A stretch of DNA of 64,000 nucleotides, from NCBI RefSeq assembly GCF_018130615.1, contig NZ_JAFCKB010000010.1, positions 173,872 to 237,871 of the forward strand. Direction: 5' to 3'. The notes under the pieces were generated by a model, which was given only the letters and a program-made list of their open reading frames with translations, did not search any database and was not told the origin of the DNA. Origin of the DNA: Bradyrhizobium manausense. Lineage in GTDB: Bacteria; Pseudomonadota; Alphaproteobacteria; Rhizobiales; Xanthobacteraceae. Position numbers and translations under genes: made by a program. Below, in pieces: positions 54,434 through 63,926 of this stretch; the first letter of the stretch is position 1; every line of letters starts with the position of its first letter.

Positions 54434-55798
54434 ATGACAGCACCCGACGCGACCTCGCCTGCCGGTTCTGACGCCGCTCCGACCTCCTGGCGCGACAGTC
54501 TGGCCGTATACCTGCAACCGCGGGTGCTGATCGTGCTGTTCCTCGGCTTTTCGTCCGGGCTGCCGCTGGCGCTGTCGGGGTCGACGCTCTTGGTGTGGAT
54601 GCGCGAGGCCGGGGTCGATCTCAAGACCATCGGGCTGTTTGCGCTGGTCGGCACGCCCTACACGCTGAAATTCTTGTGGGCGCCGCTGGTGGATGCGTTG
54701 CATGTGCCGCTGTTCACGCGCGCCTTCGGGCGGCGGCGCGGCTGGCTGCTGTTCTCGCAACTGCTGCTGATCGTCGCGATCCTGCTGCTGGCGATGACCG
54801 ATCCGGCACGCTCACCGTTCTACGTTGCGCTCGGCGCGCTGCTGGTCGCGACGACGTCGTCGACGCAGGACATCGTGGTCGACGCCTTCCGCGTCGAGAG
54901 CCTGCCCGAGAGCGAGCAGGCCGCCGGCATGGCGGCCTATGTCGCGGCCTATCGCATCGGCATGCTGGTCTCGACTGCGGGCGCGCTGTTCATCGTGTCC
55001 GGCTTCGAGGGCACCGGCATTCCGCGCACGTCGGCCTGGATGTGGGGCTATGTGGTGATGGCGGCGATGGTGCTGATTGGAACGATCACGGCGCTCGTTG
55101 CGACCGAGCCCGAGCAGTCGGTGCGGGCGGAAGCTGCGACCCAAACGGAGACGGCGTTCACGCGCGTGCTGCACGCGGCGATCGGCGCGTTCTCGGAATT
55201 CCTGTCGCGCAAGGACGCGCTCGCCGCGCTCGCCTTCGTCGTGCTGTTCAAGTTCACCGACGCGTTCTCGGGAACGATGACCGCGCCGTTCGTGATCGAC
55301 CTCGGCTTCACCCGCAACGACTACGCGGCGATCGTGAAGGGCGTCGGTCTCGCTGCGACGCTGATCGGCGGCTTTGCCGGCGGCTTCGTTGCCCGGCGCT
55401 ATTCGCTGGCGGCCTCGCTCTGGATCGGCGGCGTGGTGCAGGCGCTGGCGAACCTCACCTTCTCGTGGCTTGCCGTGGTCGGCACCAACCAATGGGCGCT
55501 GGCGCTAGCGATCTGCGCCGAGAATTTCACCAGCGCCATCGGCACCGTGATCTTCGTCGCCTATCTTTCGGCGCTGTGCCAGAACCCGCTGCACACGGCG
55601 ACGCAATATGCGCTGCTCACCGCGCTTGCAGCGGTGGGGCGGACATATCTGTCATCGAGCGCGGGCTACGTCGCGAGCGCGACCGGCTGGCCGCTGTTCT
55701 TCGTGATCTGCGTGCTGGTGGCAATCCCGAGCCTGGTGCTGCTGACCTGGCTGCAGAAGCGCGGGCATTTCGAATCGCTGGGGCCGGTAAGGGTGTAG
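54434..55798 (+). CDS. ampG: AmpG-like muropeptide/MFS permease
   Basis: A 454-residue major facilitator permease with about 12 membrane helices. Matches to AmpG: RVLIVLFLGFSSGLPLALSGSTLLVWM, GTPYTLKFLWAPLVDALH, SSTQDIVVDAFRVESL and EQAAGMAAYVAAYRIGML. AmpG imports anhydromuropeptides to the cytosol for wall recycling, where NagZ (31871 here) acts on them. The gene lies alone after rmuC. The symbol is given because the opening and the DIVVDAF motif are characteristic, though paralogues exist. Confidence 0.82.
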   Translation: MTAPDATSPAGSDAAPTSWRDSLAVYLQPRVLIVLFLGFSSGLPLALSGSTLLVWMREAGVDLKTIGLFALVGTPYTLKFLWAPLVDALHVPLFTRAFGRRRGWLLFSQLLLIVAILLLAMTDPARSPFYVALGALLVATTSSTQDIVVDAFRVESLPESEQAAGMAAYVAAYRIGMLVSTAGALFIVSGFEGTGIPRTSAWMWGYVVMAAMVLIGTITALVATEPEQSVRAEAATQTETAFTRVLHAAIGAFSEFLSRKDALAALAFVVLFKFTDAFSGTMTAPFVIDLGFTRNDYAAIVKGVGLAATLIGGFAGGFVARRYSLAASLWIGGVVQALANLTFSWLAVVGTNQWALALAICAENFTSAIGTVIFVAYLSALCQNPLHTATQYALLTALAAVGRTYLSSSAGYVASATGWPLFFVICVLVAIPSLVLLTWLQKRGHFESLGPVRV

Positions 55799-55816
55799 AC
55801 TGACGCTCTCTCATTC

Positions 55817-55851
55817 GTCATTGCTTCGTCGCAAGAGCTCCTCGCAATGAC
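55817..55851. repeat. Short inverted repeat between convergent genes
   Basis: GTCATTGC (55817-55824) and GCAATGAC (55844-55851) are exact inverted copies with a 19-base loop, located between the ends of the AmpG-like gene and the secreted protein gene. Likely a terminator or member of the repeat group. Confidence 0.5.
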
Positions 55852-55873
55852 GGGGAGAGAAGGCCTCGCCCCT

Positions 55874-56311
55874 CTACTTCTTCACCAAGCTCCACTTTGT
55901 CACCACGGCCTCGCTCATCTGACCGGGATCGCTGGCGCAGGCGATCTCGTCGACCTTCACCGAGATCTCCTTGCCGACGAAGGATTTCAGCTGCGTGGCC
56001 TGCGCGTCGCTGGAGGTGACGAGCTGGAAGGTCTCAGGTCCCGTCTCGAGATCGCACAGTCCGTTCGGCGCCGGCAGGCGGCGCGGCTCGGAGGTGATCT
56101 GGTACATCGCAATCCGCTTGCCGGCATTCTTGGCGTCGCGCACCTTCATGGCGTTCAGCTCGCCCGAGAGCACCTCGCCAGCGCTGATCGGCTTGCCGGG
56201 CTTCGACGGCGGCGGAGCCCCGTCATCCTCCTGCTGCGCAGCGATGGCCGGTGTCACCAGCAGCAGCATCGTCGCGACCAAAGCCGATCGTGTGGCGAAA
56301 AGTTTCGTCAT
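55874..56311 (-). CDS. Secreted hypothetical protein, 145 aa
   Basis: A signal peptide (FATRSALVATMLLLVTPAIA) is followed by a polar Pro/Asp-rich linker (QQEDDGAPPPSKPGKP) and a compact domain with SGELNAMKVRDAKNAGKRIAMYQ, LCDLETGPETFQLVTSSD and two cysteines (CDLETGP, IACASDPG) that may pair. No known family, but similar short exported proteins occur in Bradyrhizobium. Starts at ATG 56311. It follows recR on the same strand, 28 bases away, and could be co-transcribed. Confidence 0.65.
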   Translation of the reverse strand: MTKLFATRSALVATMLLLVTPAIAAQQEDDGAPPPSKPGKPISAGEVLSGELNAMKVRDAKNAGKRIAMYQITSEPRRLPAPNGLCDLETGPETFQLVTSSDAQATQLKSFVGKEISVKVDEIACASDPGQMSEAVVTKWSLVKK

Positions 56312-56339
56312 GTCGTCCGTTCCGTCAAAGTCTGGATGG

Positions 56340-56942
56340 CTAGAACAAGGTCCGCTGCCGCATCGCGGCCGATAGCGTGCCCTCATCGAGATAATCAAGC
56401 TCGCCACCGACGGGCACACCATGGGCCAGCCGGGTTACTTTTACGTTGGCGTCCTGAAGCAGGTCGGTGATGTAATGCGCCGTGGTCTGGCCGTCGACCG
56501 TCGCATTCAGCGCCAGGATGATCTCGTGCACCTCGGCGGCGTGGGCACGCGCGACCAGCGCGTCGATGGTGAGGTCCTGCGGGCCGACGCCGTCGAGCGG
56601 CGACAATGTCGCGCCCAGCACGTGGTAGCGCCCCTGCGTTGCGTTCGCCCGCTCCAGCGCCCAGAGATCGGCGACGTCGGCGACGACCACGATGATGGCG
56701 GGATCACGTTTCGGATCGATGCAGACGGTGCAGGGATTTTGCGTGTCGATGTTGCCGCAGGTCTTGCAGACCTGGACCTTGTCGAGCGCGACCTGCAGGG
56801 CGGAGGACAGCGGCATCATCAGCGCTTCGCGCTTCTTGATCAGATGCAGCGCAGCGCGCCGCGCGGAGCGCGGACCGAGGCCCGGCAGCCGTGCGAGAAG
56901 CTGGACCAGCCGCTCGATTTCAGGACCCGCAACCGCGCCCAT
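56340..56942 (-). CDS. recR: Recombination mediator protein RecR
   Basis: A 200-residue protein that helps load RecA at gaps together with RecF and RecO. Seen: the helix-hairpin-helix [24 protein letters not shown], the zinc finger [16 protein letters not shown], and a Toprim domain with [36 protein letters not shown] and [18 protein letters not shown] follow. Length is normal. The ATG at 56942 lies 1 base after the ybaB stop, within the conserved dnaX-ybaB-recR operon. Confidence 0.96.
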   Translation of the reverse strand: MGAVAGPEIERLVQLLARLPGLGPRSARRAALHLIKKREALMMPLSSALQVALDKVQVCKTCGNIDTQNPCTVCIDPKRDPAIIVVVADVADLWALERANATQGRYHVLGATLSPLDGVGPQDLTIDALVARAHAAEVHEIILALNATVDGQTTAHYITDLLQDANVKVTRLAHGVPVGGELDYLDEGTLSAAMRQRTLF

Positions 56943-56943
56943 C

Positions 56944-57264
56944 TTACTGGCCGAACAGCCCCGGCGGCAGGCCGAGCCCGCCTGTGAGCGACTGCATCTT
57001 TTCCTGCATCGCCGTCTCCGCCTTCCGGCGGGCATCGCCGAGTGCGGTGACGAGCAGGTCTTCCAGCACCTCGCGCTCCTCGGCCTTCATCAGCGACGGA
57101 TCGATCTTGATGCCCTTGACGTCCATCTTCGCGGTCATGCGTACGGCAACGAGACCGCCGCCGGAGATGCCCTCGACCTCCACATTGGCGAGCTGCTCCT
57201 GCATCTCCTGCATCTTGGATTGCAGCTGCGCCGCCTGCTTCATCATGCCGAGAAAATCAGCCAT
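56944..57264 (-). CDS. Nucleoid-associated protein, YbaB/EbfC family
   Basis: A 106-residue DNA-binding protein: [25 protein letters not shown] forms the helical dimerisation arm, [24 protein letters not shown] the beta core, and [21 protein letters not shown] the second helix, ending LPPGLFGQ. This is the standard YbaB sequence. It binds DNA as a tweezer-like dimer. It sits between dnaX and recR as in most bacteria. Confidence 0.95.
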   Translation of the reverse strand: MADFLGMMKQAAQLQSKMQEMQEQLANVEVEGISGGGLVAVRMTAKMDVKGIKIDPSLMKAEEREVLEDLLVTALGDARRKAETAMQEKMQSLTGGLGLPPGLFGQ

Positions 57265-57291
57265 GGGTGTTCGTCCTTGGAAAGATCAGCT

Positions 57292-59133
57292 CTAGAAATC
57301 GTCGTCGGCGTCGGAACCTTCGGGCGGATCGTCAGAGCCATAGTCGGCGTTAATATTGGATTCCGGCGTCTCGGGGGCAAGCCTGCGGACCTCGACGACC
57401 TTTGCACCGGGGAAGCGCGACAGCACCTCCTGCACGCGCGGATCGGCCTCGGCGGTGCGGGCATGTTCCTGCTTCGCCGCCTGGTTCACCGAACGCAGCG
57501 TCGGCTGGCCCTGCTCGTTGGACACGATGATGGTCCAGCGCCGGCCGGTCCAGAGCTCGAACTTTTTCGCGAGTTCGGTGATCATGGTCTTGGAGGCGTT
57601 CGGCTCGAGCGCGATTTCGAGCCGGCCCTCCTCGAAACGAACGAGGCGCATGTCGCCTTCGAGCGCGGCCTTGGTCATGACGTCGCGCTTCTGACTGGCA
57701 AGCGCGACGAGCTGGGTGAAGCTGGTGATGCGCAACTGGGGCGCCGCACCTTGCGGATCCGGCGCGGGCGCTGCCATCTGCGGCCGGGCGGCGCCGCCAC
57801 CAAAGCCCGACGGCGCGCTTGGCGCGCGCACGGGCGCCGCAGAGACAGCAGGCGCTGCGGAACCCATCGGCGCAGCCGGCGCATTACTGCGCGCGGCACT
57901 ACCGCCGGTGACGACCGGCGAGCCGCCGCCGTTCTGCTCCAGCATCCTGATCGCTTCATCGGGCGTCGGCAGGTCGGCGACATAGGCGATCCGCACCAGC
58001 ACCATCTCGGCGGCCGCGGCCGGCCGCGTCGCGCCCTGCACCTCGGTGATGCCTTTGAGCAGCATCTGCCACATCCGCGACAGCACGCGCATCGAGATCT
58101 TCGAGGCGAATTCCTTCGCGCGCACGCGCTCGGTCTCGCCATAGGCGACGTTGTCGGCGGTCGCCGGCACGATCTTCACGCGGGTGACGAAATTGACGAA
58201 CTCGGCAAGGTCCGAGAGCACGACGATGGGATCGGCGCCGACGTCGTACTGGTCGCGGAACTCCTTGAACGCGGCCGCGATGTCACCGCGGGCCAGCGAA
58301 TCGAAGAGATCGATGACGCGGGTACGGTCGGCGAGGCCCAGCATCTGCCTGACCGCATCCGCCCTCACCTGGCCTGCCGCATGCGCGATCGCCTGGTCGA
58401 GCAGCGACAGCGAATCGCGAACCGAGCCTTCTGCCGCGCGCGCGATGATGCCGAGCGCTTCCGGCTCGATTTCGACGTTCTCCTTGGCGGCAATGTTGGC
58501 GAGGTGCTTCATCAGCACGTCGGCCTCGACGCGGCGCAGGTCAAAGCGCTGGCAGCGCGACAGCACCGTGACAGGAACCTTGCGGATCTCGGTCGTGGCG
58601 AACACGAACTTGGCGTGCTCCGGCGGTTCCTCCAGCGTCTTCAGGAAGGCGTTGAACGCCGCCGTCGACAGCATGTGGACTTCGTCGATGATGTAGACCT
58701 TGTAGCGGGCGCTGGCCGGCGCGTAGCGCACGCTGTCGTTGATCTGGCGGACGTCATCGACGCCGGTGTGCGAGGCCGCGTCCATCTCCAGCACATCCAT
58801 GTGCCGGCTTTCCATGATCGCCTGACAATGCACGCCCAGCGTCGGCATGTGGATGGTCGGCCCCTTCACCGAGCCATCCGGCATCTCGTAGTTGAGTGCA
58901 CGGGCCAGGATGCGCGCGGTGGTGGTCTTGCCGACGCCGCGGACACCGGTGAGGATCCAGGCCTGCGGAATGCGCCCGGTCTCGAACGCATTGGAGACGG
59001 TACGAACCACCGCCTCCTGGCCGATCAGATCATCGAAGCTCGAGGGGCGGTATTTGCGCGCGAGGACCCGGTAGGGTGCATTGCCGGCCTGGCCGGCGCT
59101 AACGGGATCGGGAGGGGCGCCAGCGTCGGTCAT
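57292..59133 (-). CDS. dnaX: DNA polymerase III subunit gamma/tau
   Basis: A 613-residue clamp-loader ATPase. Walker A is LTGVRGVGKTTTARIL, Walker B and sensor 1 regions are in KVYIIDEVHMLSTAAFNAFLKTLEEPPEHAKFVFATTE, the SRC motif is in VTVLSRCQRFDLRR and sensor 2 in RAAEGSVRDSLSLLDQ. Between Walker A and DVLEMDAASHTG only one Cys (GVHCQAIM) remains where other DnaX have a four-Cys zinc module. An Ala/Pro-rich linker (about 385-450) leads to the C-terminal tau-like domain. SRP RNA lies just upstream, as in many bacteria. Confidence 0.95.
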   Translation of the reverse strand: MTDAGAPPDPVSAGQAGNAPYRVLARKYRPSSFDDLIGQEAVVRTVSNAFETGRIPQAWILTGVRGVGKTTTARILARALNYEMPDGSVKGPTIHMPTLGVHCQAIMESRHMDVLEMDAASHTGVDDVRQINDSVRYAPASARYKVYIIDEVHMLSTAAFNAFLKTLEEPPEHAKFVFATTEIRKVPVTVLSRCQRFDLRRVEADVLMKHLANIAAKENVEIEPEALGIIARAAEGSVRDSLSLLDQAIAHAAGQVRADAVRQMLGLADRTRVIDLFDSLARGDIAAAFKEFRDQYDVGADPIVVLSDLAEFVNFVTRVKIVPATADNVAYGETERVRAKEFASKISMRVLSRMWQMLLKGITEVQGATRPAAAAEMVLVRIAYVADLPTPDEAIRMLEQNGGGSPVVTGGSAARSNAPAAPMGSAAPAVSAAPVRAPSAPSGFGGGAARPQMAAPAPDPQGAAPQLRITSFTQLVALASQKRDVMTKAALEGDMRLVRFEEGRLEIALEPNASKTMITELAKKFELWTGRRWTIIVSNEQGQPTLRSVNQAAKQEHARTAEADPRVQEVLSRFPGAKVVEVRRLAPETPESNINADYGSDDPPEGSDADDDF

Positions 59134-59228
59134 CGGTCGATCCGCAATGAAATGTCTCTCGGCCGGCTTTTGCGGAAAGGAGCGCGCGGGCGGCAGGGCC
59201 GCCTGCGCAATTCGCTCGGAAAAACAGG

Positions 59229-59326
59229 TAGGAGACTGACGAGCGACCCGATCCGGACCTCGTTAGGGCTGCTTCCTTCCGGACCTGACCCGGTTGGCGA
59301 GTGGCTCGTCCACCGCCAATCTCCCG
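59229..59326 (-). ncRNA. ffs: Signal recognition particle RNA (4.5S, small bacterial type)
   Basis: The minus strand contains the invariant core GGTCAGGTCCGGAAGGAAGC with AGCC, the Ffh-binding helix and GGAA tetraloop. Outer GGGAGA pairs with TCTCC at the two ends to give a roughly 98-base hairpin, and a run of five T follows the 3' end. It is upstream of dnaX on the same strand. Confidence 0.92.
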
Positions 59327-59507
59327 GTCCCTATTTGGGGCTAAAAGGTCGGGAAAGCAAGCGGGTATCGGTTCGAACCGCTTGATCTTGCCCAGCATCC
59401 GAGCAATTCCCGGTCTGCCCAGCCGATAGGCTGTGCTTTCGCTAGCATGGCCGCCTTGGTAAGAACGCTGCCGGAACTCCACCCAACCAGAAAAGCGATT
59501 GATCCCA

Positions 59508-60356
59508 ATGGTTACACGTCGTGATGTTGCATCGATTGTCGGGCTTGGCGCGGTAGCCGCAGCCACGCTGGCCGCCCCGGCCGTAGCCCAGACCGCGGCC
59601 GATCCGAACGAATCGACCTTCGCCCGCATCCGCCGCACCAAGAAGATGCGGATCGGCGCGGTCGGCGGCGGTGCGCCCTATTACATGAAGGATCTTTCCA
59701 GCGGCCAGTGGAAAGGCTTCTACATCGACATCGCCAAGGGGCTGGCCGACGATCTGGAGGCCGAGCTCGAGATCACCGAAACCACCTGGGGCAATTCGGT
59801 GCTCGACCTGCAGTCCAACAAGATCGACATCTTCTTCGGCCTCAACCCGACGCCGAAGCGCGCGCTGGTGATCGACTTCTCGGTGCCTGTCTTCAACAAC
59901 GCCTTCGGCATCCTCTGCAAGAAGGACTTCAAGCCGAAGAGCTGGGCCGAGCTGAACTCGCCCGACATCAAGATCGCGGTCGACCAGGGCTCCTCGCACG
60001 ACCAGGTCGTCAGCCGCCTGACGCCGAAGGCGCAGATCTCGCGTCTCAAGACCGCCGACGACGCCACTGCTGCGCTGCAGACCGGCCGCGTCGACGCGCA
60101 GTGCCTGATCACCATGCTGTCGCTGACCGTGCTGAAGAAGAATCCCTCGCTCGGCCAGTTCGTGCTGCCGACGCCGATCTTCGCGACGACGTCCAACGCC
60201 GGCTTCCGCCGCGAGAACGACAAGACGTTCCGCGACTACGTCAACACCTGGATCGACTTCAACAAGGGCCTCGGCTTCATCCGCAATGCGATCATCACCA
60301 ACATGGAGCTGGTGGGCGTGACCGAAGCGGACATTCCGCCGGGCGTTTCGTTGTAA
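59508..60356 (+). CDS. Amino acid ABC transporter, substrate-binding protein
   Basis: A 282-residue family 3 periplasmic binding protein with a Tat-like signal (MVTRRDVASIVGLGAVAAAT, ending VAQT). The ligand-binding lobe starts at KKMRIGAVGGGAPYY, followed by FYIDIAKGLADDLEAELEI, NKIDIFFGLNPTPKRALVIDFSVP and the second lobe with KIAVDQGSSHDQVV. ATG 59508 is used. The next two genes supply permease and ATPase, separated by a repeat element. The bound solute is not determinable. Confidence 0.88.
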   Translation: MVTRRDVASIVGLGAVAAATLAAPAVAQTAADPNESTFARIRRTKKMRIGAVGGGAPYYMKDLSSGQWKGFYIDIAKGLADDLEAELEITETTWGNSVLDLQSNKIDIFFGLNPTPKRALVIDFSVPVFNNAFGILCKKDFKPKSWAELNSPDIKIAVDQGSSHDQVVSRLTPKAQISRLKTADDATAALQTGRVDAQCLITMLSLTVLKKNPSLGQFVLPTPIFATTSNAGFRRENDKTFRDYVNTWIDFNKGLGFIRNAIITNMELVGVTEADIPPGVSL

Positions 60357-60403
60357 GGTATCGCAAACTTGGGGCAGTCTCGATCCGCACGCACCGCTCC
60401 ACT

Positions 60404-60530
60404 CCCTCTCCCGCTTGCGGGAGAGGGTTGGGGTGAGGGTGTCTCCGCTGGGGAGACTCCCCAAGAGGATAGAGCCCTCACCCGCATCGCATCTTCGATA
60501 CGACGCGACCTCTCCCGCAAGCGGGAGAAG
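60404..60530. repeat. Mosaic palindromic element C (covarying-stem family)
   Basis: Between the binding protein and permease. CCTCTCCCGCTTGCGGGAGAGG opens it; later CCCTCACCCG is followed by a stem CGCATCGCAT-CTTCG-ATACGACGCG (imperfect here) and ACCTCTCCCGCAAGCGGGAGAAG. It is the third copy of the family at 48541 and 54255. Confidence 0.72.
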
Positions 60531-60548
60531 TGAAGCAAGAGAACACGC

Positions 60549-61211
60549 ATGTATCAGTGGGACTTCGGCATCCTCTGGAGCTATCGCTGGCTCTTTCTCA
60601 ACGGGCTCGGCGTCACCGTCGGCTTCACCGTGGTGATCGTGCTGCTTGGCCTCGTGTTCGGCCTGTTCGGCGCGTTCGGCAGCCTGTCGCGCCTCAAGCC
60701 GGTGCGGCTTCTCGCCCTCACCTTCATCGAAGCGTTCCGCTGCACGCCGATCCTGGTGCAGCTGATCTGGTTCTATTACGCGCTGCCGATCCTCGCCGGC
60801 GTCGAGATGACGCCGATCACGGCCTCGGCGCTGGCGCTTTCGCTCTATGGCGGCTCGTTCTATTCCGAGATCATCCGCGGCGGCATCATCTCGATCGACA
60901 AGGGCCAGTCGGAAGCCGGCGCCGCGCTCGGCATGACGCCGGGCCAGAGCATGCGCCGCATCGTGCTGCCGCAGGCGATCAAGCGCATGATCCCGGCACT
61001 GATGAACCAGTCGATCATCCAGTTCAAGAACACCTCGCTGGTGTCGGTGCTGGCCGTGCCGGATATGGTCTATCAAAGCCAGGTCGCTGCCCATGACAGC
61101 TACCGGCCGCTGGAAACCTACACCGCGGTTGCGGTCGCCTACGCCGCGATCCTGATCCCGCTCACCATCATCGTCCGCCGTGGCGAGAAGCGACTGGCGG
61201 TCGGCGAATGA
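60549..61211 (+). CDS. Amino acid ABC transporter, permease
   Basis: A 220-residue HisM/GlnP-type permease with about five membrane helices. [31 protein letters not shown] opens it; the EAA loop is [34 protein letters not shown], contacting the ATPase. Start ATG 60549. It overlaps the ATPase start by 4 bases. Usually two permeases exist per transporter; only one is encoded here, so a homodimer is likely. Confidence 0.9.
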   Translation: MYQWDFGILWSYRWLFLNGLGVTVGFTVVIVLLGLVFGLFGAFGSLSRLKPVRLLALTFIEAFRCTPILVQLIWFYYALPILAGVEMTPITASALALSLYGGSFYSEIIRGGIISIDKGQSEAGAALGMTPGQSMRRIVLPQAIKRMIPALMNQSIIQFKNTSLVSVLAVPDMVYQSQVAAHDSYRPLETYTAVAVAYAAILIPLTIIVRRGEKRLAVGE

Positions 61212-62002
61212 GCGAGACGTCGAAAATCGAGATCCGTGGCCTGCGCAAGAGCTTCGGCAGCAACGAGGTCTTGAAGAACATCAATCTCGACGTCGCCAAA
61301 GGCGGCGTGGTCGCGCTGATCGGCCCGTCAGGCTCCGGCAAGTCGACGCTGCTCCGCTGCGTCAATCTGCTGGTCGTGCCCGATGGCGGCAGCGTCCGTG
61401 TCGGCGACACGCGCTTTGCGTTCGGCGACGGTTCGAAACTTCCTGATGTGAAGACGCTGGCAAAATTCCGCGCCACCACCGGCATGGTGTTCCAGCACTT
61501 CAATCTGTTCCCGCACATGACGACGCTCGAGAATGTGATGGAAGGGCCGGTTACGGTACGCCGCATGGCCAAGGCCGATGCCGAGAAGCTCGCGCGCGCC
61601 CAGCTCGCCAAGGTCGGCCTTGCCGAGAAGGCCGATCAATATCCGGCGACGCTGTCCGGCGGCCAGAAGCAACGCGTCGCGATCGCACGTGCGCTGGCGA
61701 TGGAGCCCGACGTCATGCTGTTTGACGAGGCAACGTCGGCGCTCGATCCTGAACTCGTCGGCGAGGTGCTGAACGTGATCCAGCAGCTTGCGTCCGAAGG
61801 CATGACCATGGTGATCGTGACCCACGAGATCGCGTTTGCCCGCGAAGTCGCCGACCGCCTGATCTTCATGCGTGACGGAATCGTGGTCGAGGAAGGTCCG
61901 GCGCGTCAGGTGATCGACAATCCGCAGGAGACCGCGACGCGCGCCTTCCTCAGCCATTTCCACCGCACCGGCGCACTGCCGCCTTCCAACGCGGCACCGT
62001 GA
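61208..62002 (+). CDS. Amino acid ABC transporter, ATP-binding protein
   Basis: A 264-residue ATPase of the polar amino acid group. Walker A is [15 protein letters not shown], the signature is [15 protein letters not shown], Walker B is [16 protein letters not shown] and the switch His is in [14 protein letters not shown]. The Q-loop is [17 protein letters not shown], typical of GlnQ/HisP. Length is normal. The stop overlaps the SDR start by 1 base, so it is the third gene of the operon. Confidence 0.93.
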   Translation: MSETSKIEIRGLRKSFGSNEVLKNINLDVAKGGVVALIGPSGSGKSTLLRCVNLLVVPDGGSVRVGDTRFAFGDGSKLPDVKTLAKFRATTGMVFQHFNLFPHMTTLENVMEGPVTVRRMAKADAEKLARAQLAKVGLAEKADQYPATLSGGQKQRVAIARALAMEPDVMLFDEATSALDPELVGEVLNVIQQLASEGMTMVIVTHEIAFAREVADRLIFMRDGIVVEEGPARQVIDNPQETATRAFLSHFHRTGALPPSNAAP

Positions 62003-62757
62003 TGCCTGAGATCGACCGCGCCTACCTCGTCACCGGTGCCGCCAGCGGCATCGGCCGCGCCACCGCAAAGCTGCTCGCTGCGCCCGGCACCGCCCTTGTG
62101 CTGCACACGCGCGCGAACGCAGAAGGCCTCGACGCCACCGCGACCGATGCCGAAGCGAAAGGCGCGGTTGTCGCAAAGTGCCTCGGCGATCTCGCGGAGG
62201 AAGCGGCCGTCGCCGACGCCATCGCCGCCGCGCGAGCCGCGTTCAGCCGGCTGGACGGATTGATCCTCGTCGGCGGCCACGCTCGTCGTGGCAGCGCCAT
62301 CGGCACGCCGGCGGATCAGTTCCGGCAGGCGATGGACGAGTCCGCGCTGGCGTTCACGCGAATGGTCGAGGCTGCGCTACCGCTGCTGCGCGCTGGGTGT
62401 GACGCGCGGATCGTGGCGGTATCATCCTTCGTCGCGCACGCGATCCGGCCTGAATTCGCACCTTTCGCCGCCACCGCCGCGAGCCGCTCGGCGCTCGAAG
62501 CTTTGGTGCGGCTCACCGCGATCGAGCTCGCCAAGGACGGCATCACCGTGAATGCGGTTTCGCCCGGCCTCATCGTCAAGGACAGGCCGGGCGAGAGCCG
62601 GCTGTCGCCCGAGCAGATCGCCGCGACCGAGGCGCTGATCCCGATGCGCCGCCGTGGACGGCCGGACGAAGTCGCTGAGATCATCGCCTTCCTGGCGTCC
62701 CCAAAAGCATCTTACGTCACGGGCCAGGTCTGGCACGTCAATGGAGGCCTGACATGA
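62002..62757 (+). CDS. SDR-family protein without the catalytic Tyr/Lys
   Basis: A 251-residue classical SDR fold. The NAD(P) loop [18 protein letters not shown] is intact and the C-terminus ([34 protein letters not shown]) matches the family. At the active site, however, the usual Tyr-x3-Lys reads Thr158-x3-Arg162 ([12 protein letters not shown]), and the NNAG motif reads VGGH. Hence normal hydride-transfer chemistry is doubtful. ATG 62002 is used rather than the GTG three bases up. It is coupled to both neighbours (ATPase and enolase-type gene) by overlaps. Confidence 0.8.
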   Translation: MPEIDRAYLVTGAASGIGRATAKLLAAPGTALVLHTRANAEGLDATATDAEAKGAVVAKCLGDLAEEAAVADAIAAARAAFSRLDGLILVGGHARRGSAIGTPADQFRQAMDESALAFTRMVEAALPLLRAGCDARIVAVSSFVAHAIRPEFAPFAATAASRSALEALVRLTAIELAKDGITVNAVSPGLIVKDRPGESRLSPEQIAATEALIPMRRRGRPDEVAEIIAFLASPKASYVTGQVWHVNGGLT

Positions 62758-63881
62758 CCGAAGCGACCATCGAACGTCTCAGGCTGTTCCTGATCGAAAG
62801 CCCGATCAAGATGGCGCGCCTGCAGGGCGTCGGCAACGTCAAGGGCACGGTGAAGCGCGTGCTGATCGAGCTGACATCGAGCGACGGCGTGATCGGCTGG
62901 GGCGAAGCGGCGCCGTGGGAGGTGTTCACGGGGACGGCCGAAGCTGCATTCTCCGCGCTCGACATCTACTTGAAGCCGATCCTGCTCGGCAAATCCGTGC
63001 GCCGCATCCGCGCGTTGATGGCGGAGCTCGACCGTGCGCTGGTTGGCCACGCGGAAGCAAAAGTCGCGATTGAGATGGCGCTGCTCGATATCGTCGGCAA
63101 ATCGTCAGGGCTCTCGGTTGCCGACCTGCTCGGCGGCCGCGTGCGCGACACGATCCCGCTTTCTTTCTCGATTGCCGATCCGGATTTCGCGGCCGATCTC
63201 GAGCGTATGCGAAAGATGGTTCCGGACGGCAACGTGATCTACAAGGTCAAGACCGGCGTGAAGCCGCATCGCGAGGATCTCGACCATCTCGAAGCGATCC
63301 GCAAGGAGTTCGGCGACAAGGTCGATCTGCGCGTCGACTACAACCAGGCGCTGGCGCCGTTCGGAGCCATCAAGATCCTGCGCGATGTCGAGGAGTTTGC
63401 GCCGACCTTCATCGAGCAGCCGGTGCCGCGAAAATTTCTCGACGTGATGGCGCAGCTCACCGCAGCGCTGGAAACACCTGTGCTCGCCGATGAGAGCTGT
63501 TTCGATCGGCGCGACATGATGGAGGTGGTGCGCCGCGAGGCGGCCGATGCGGTCTCGATCAAGCTGATGAAGGCCGGCGGCCTGTTCGAGGCACAGGCGA
63601 TCATGGCGATCGCCGACATCGCCGGCCTGCCCGGCTATGGCGGCACGCTGTGGGAGGGCGGCATTGGGCTCGCCGCAGGCACGCAGCTGATCGCGGCAAC
63701 CCCGGGCATCTCGCTCGGCTGCGAATTTTACATGCCGCATCACGTGCTGACCGAGGACGTGCTCGAAGAGCGCGTTGCCAACCGCGAAGGTCACGTCGTC
63801 GTGCCCGACGGGCCGGGCTTGGGCATCCGTGTCAGCGAAGCCTCCATCCGCGCCAATGCGCGGGTGTTGGCGGAGGCGTAG
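62754..63881 (+). CDS. Enolase-superfamily enzyme, muconate-lactonising/dipeptide-epimerase type
   Basis: A 375-residue MLE-subgroup enzyme with the full site: Lys164/Lys166 in VIYKVKTG, metal ligands Asp195 (RVDYNQ), Glu221 (FIEQPV) and Asp246 (LADES), and Lys270 in SIKLMKAGG. The N-terminal capping domain has [13 protein letters not shown], and [12 protein letters not shown] precedes the C-terminus. The subgroup includes cycloisomerases, dipeptide epimerases and N-acylamino acid racemases. It is the last gene of the amino acid transporter operon, so a substrate derived from an amino acid or peptide is favoured. Confidence 0.85.
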   Translation: MTEATIERLRLFLIESPIKMARLQGVGNVKGTVKRVLIELTSSDGVIGWGEAAPWEVFTGTAEAAFSALDIYLKPILLGKSVRRIRALMAELDRALVGHAEAKVAIEMALLDIVGKSSGLSVADLLGGRVRDTIPLSFSIADPDFAADLERMRKMVPDGNVIYKVKTGVKPHREDLDHLEAIRKEFGDKVDLRVDYNQALAPFGAIKILRDVEEFAPTFIEQPVPRKFLDVMAQLTAALETPVLADESCFDRRDMMEVVRREAADAVSIKLMKAGGLFEAQAIMAIADIAGLPGYGGTLWEGGIGLAAGTQLIAATPGISLGCEFYMPHHVLTEDVLEERVANREGHVVVPDGPGLGIRVSEASIRANARVLAEA

Positions 63882-63926
63882 ACCTCAGGCGCAGCCACAA
63901 ACGTGGACGTCGTCCCGGCGAAGGCC

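Noticed and set aside
56692-59385. Plus-strand 897-residue frame opposite dnaX and ybaB
   Set aside because: Longest frame in the window, but it is a shadow of dnaX: no domain motif, His/Arg-rich composition, and it runs through the SRP RNA.
59442-61094. Minus-strand 550-residue frame across the ABC transporter genes
   Set aside because: Antisense to the binding protein and permease and crosses the palindromic repeat.
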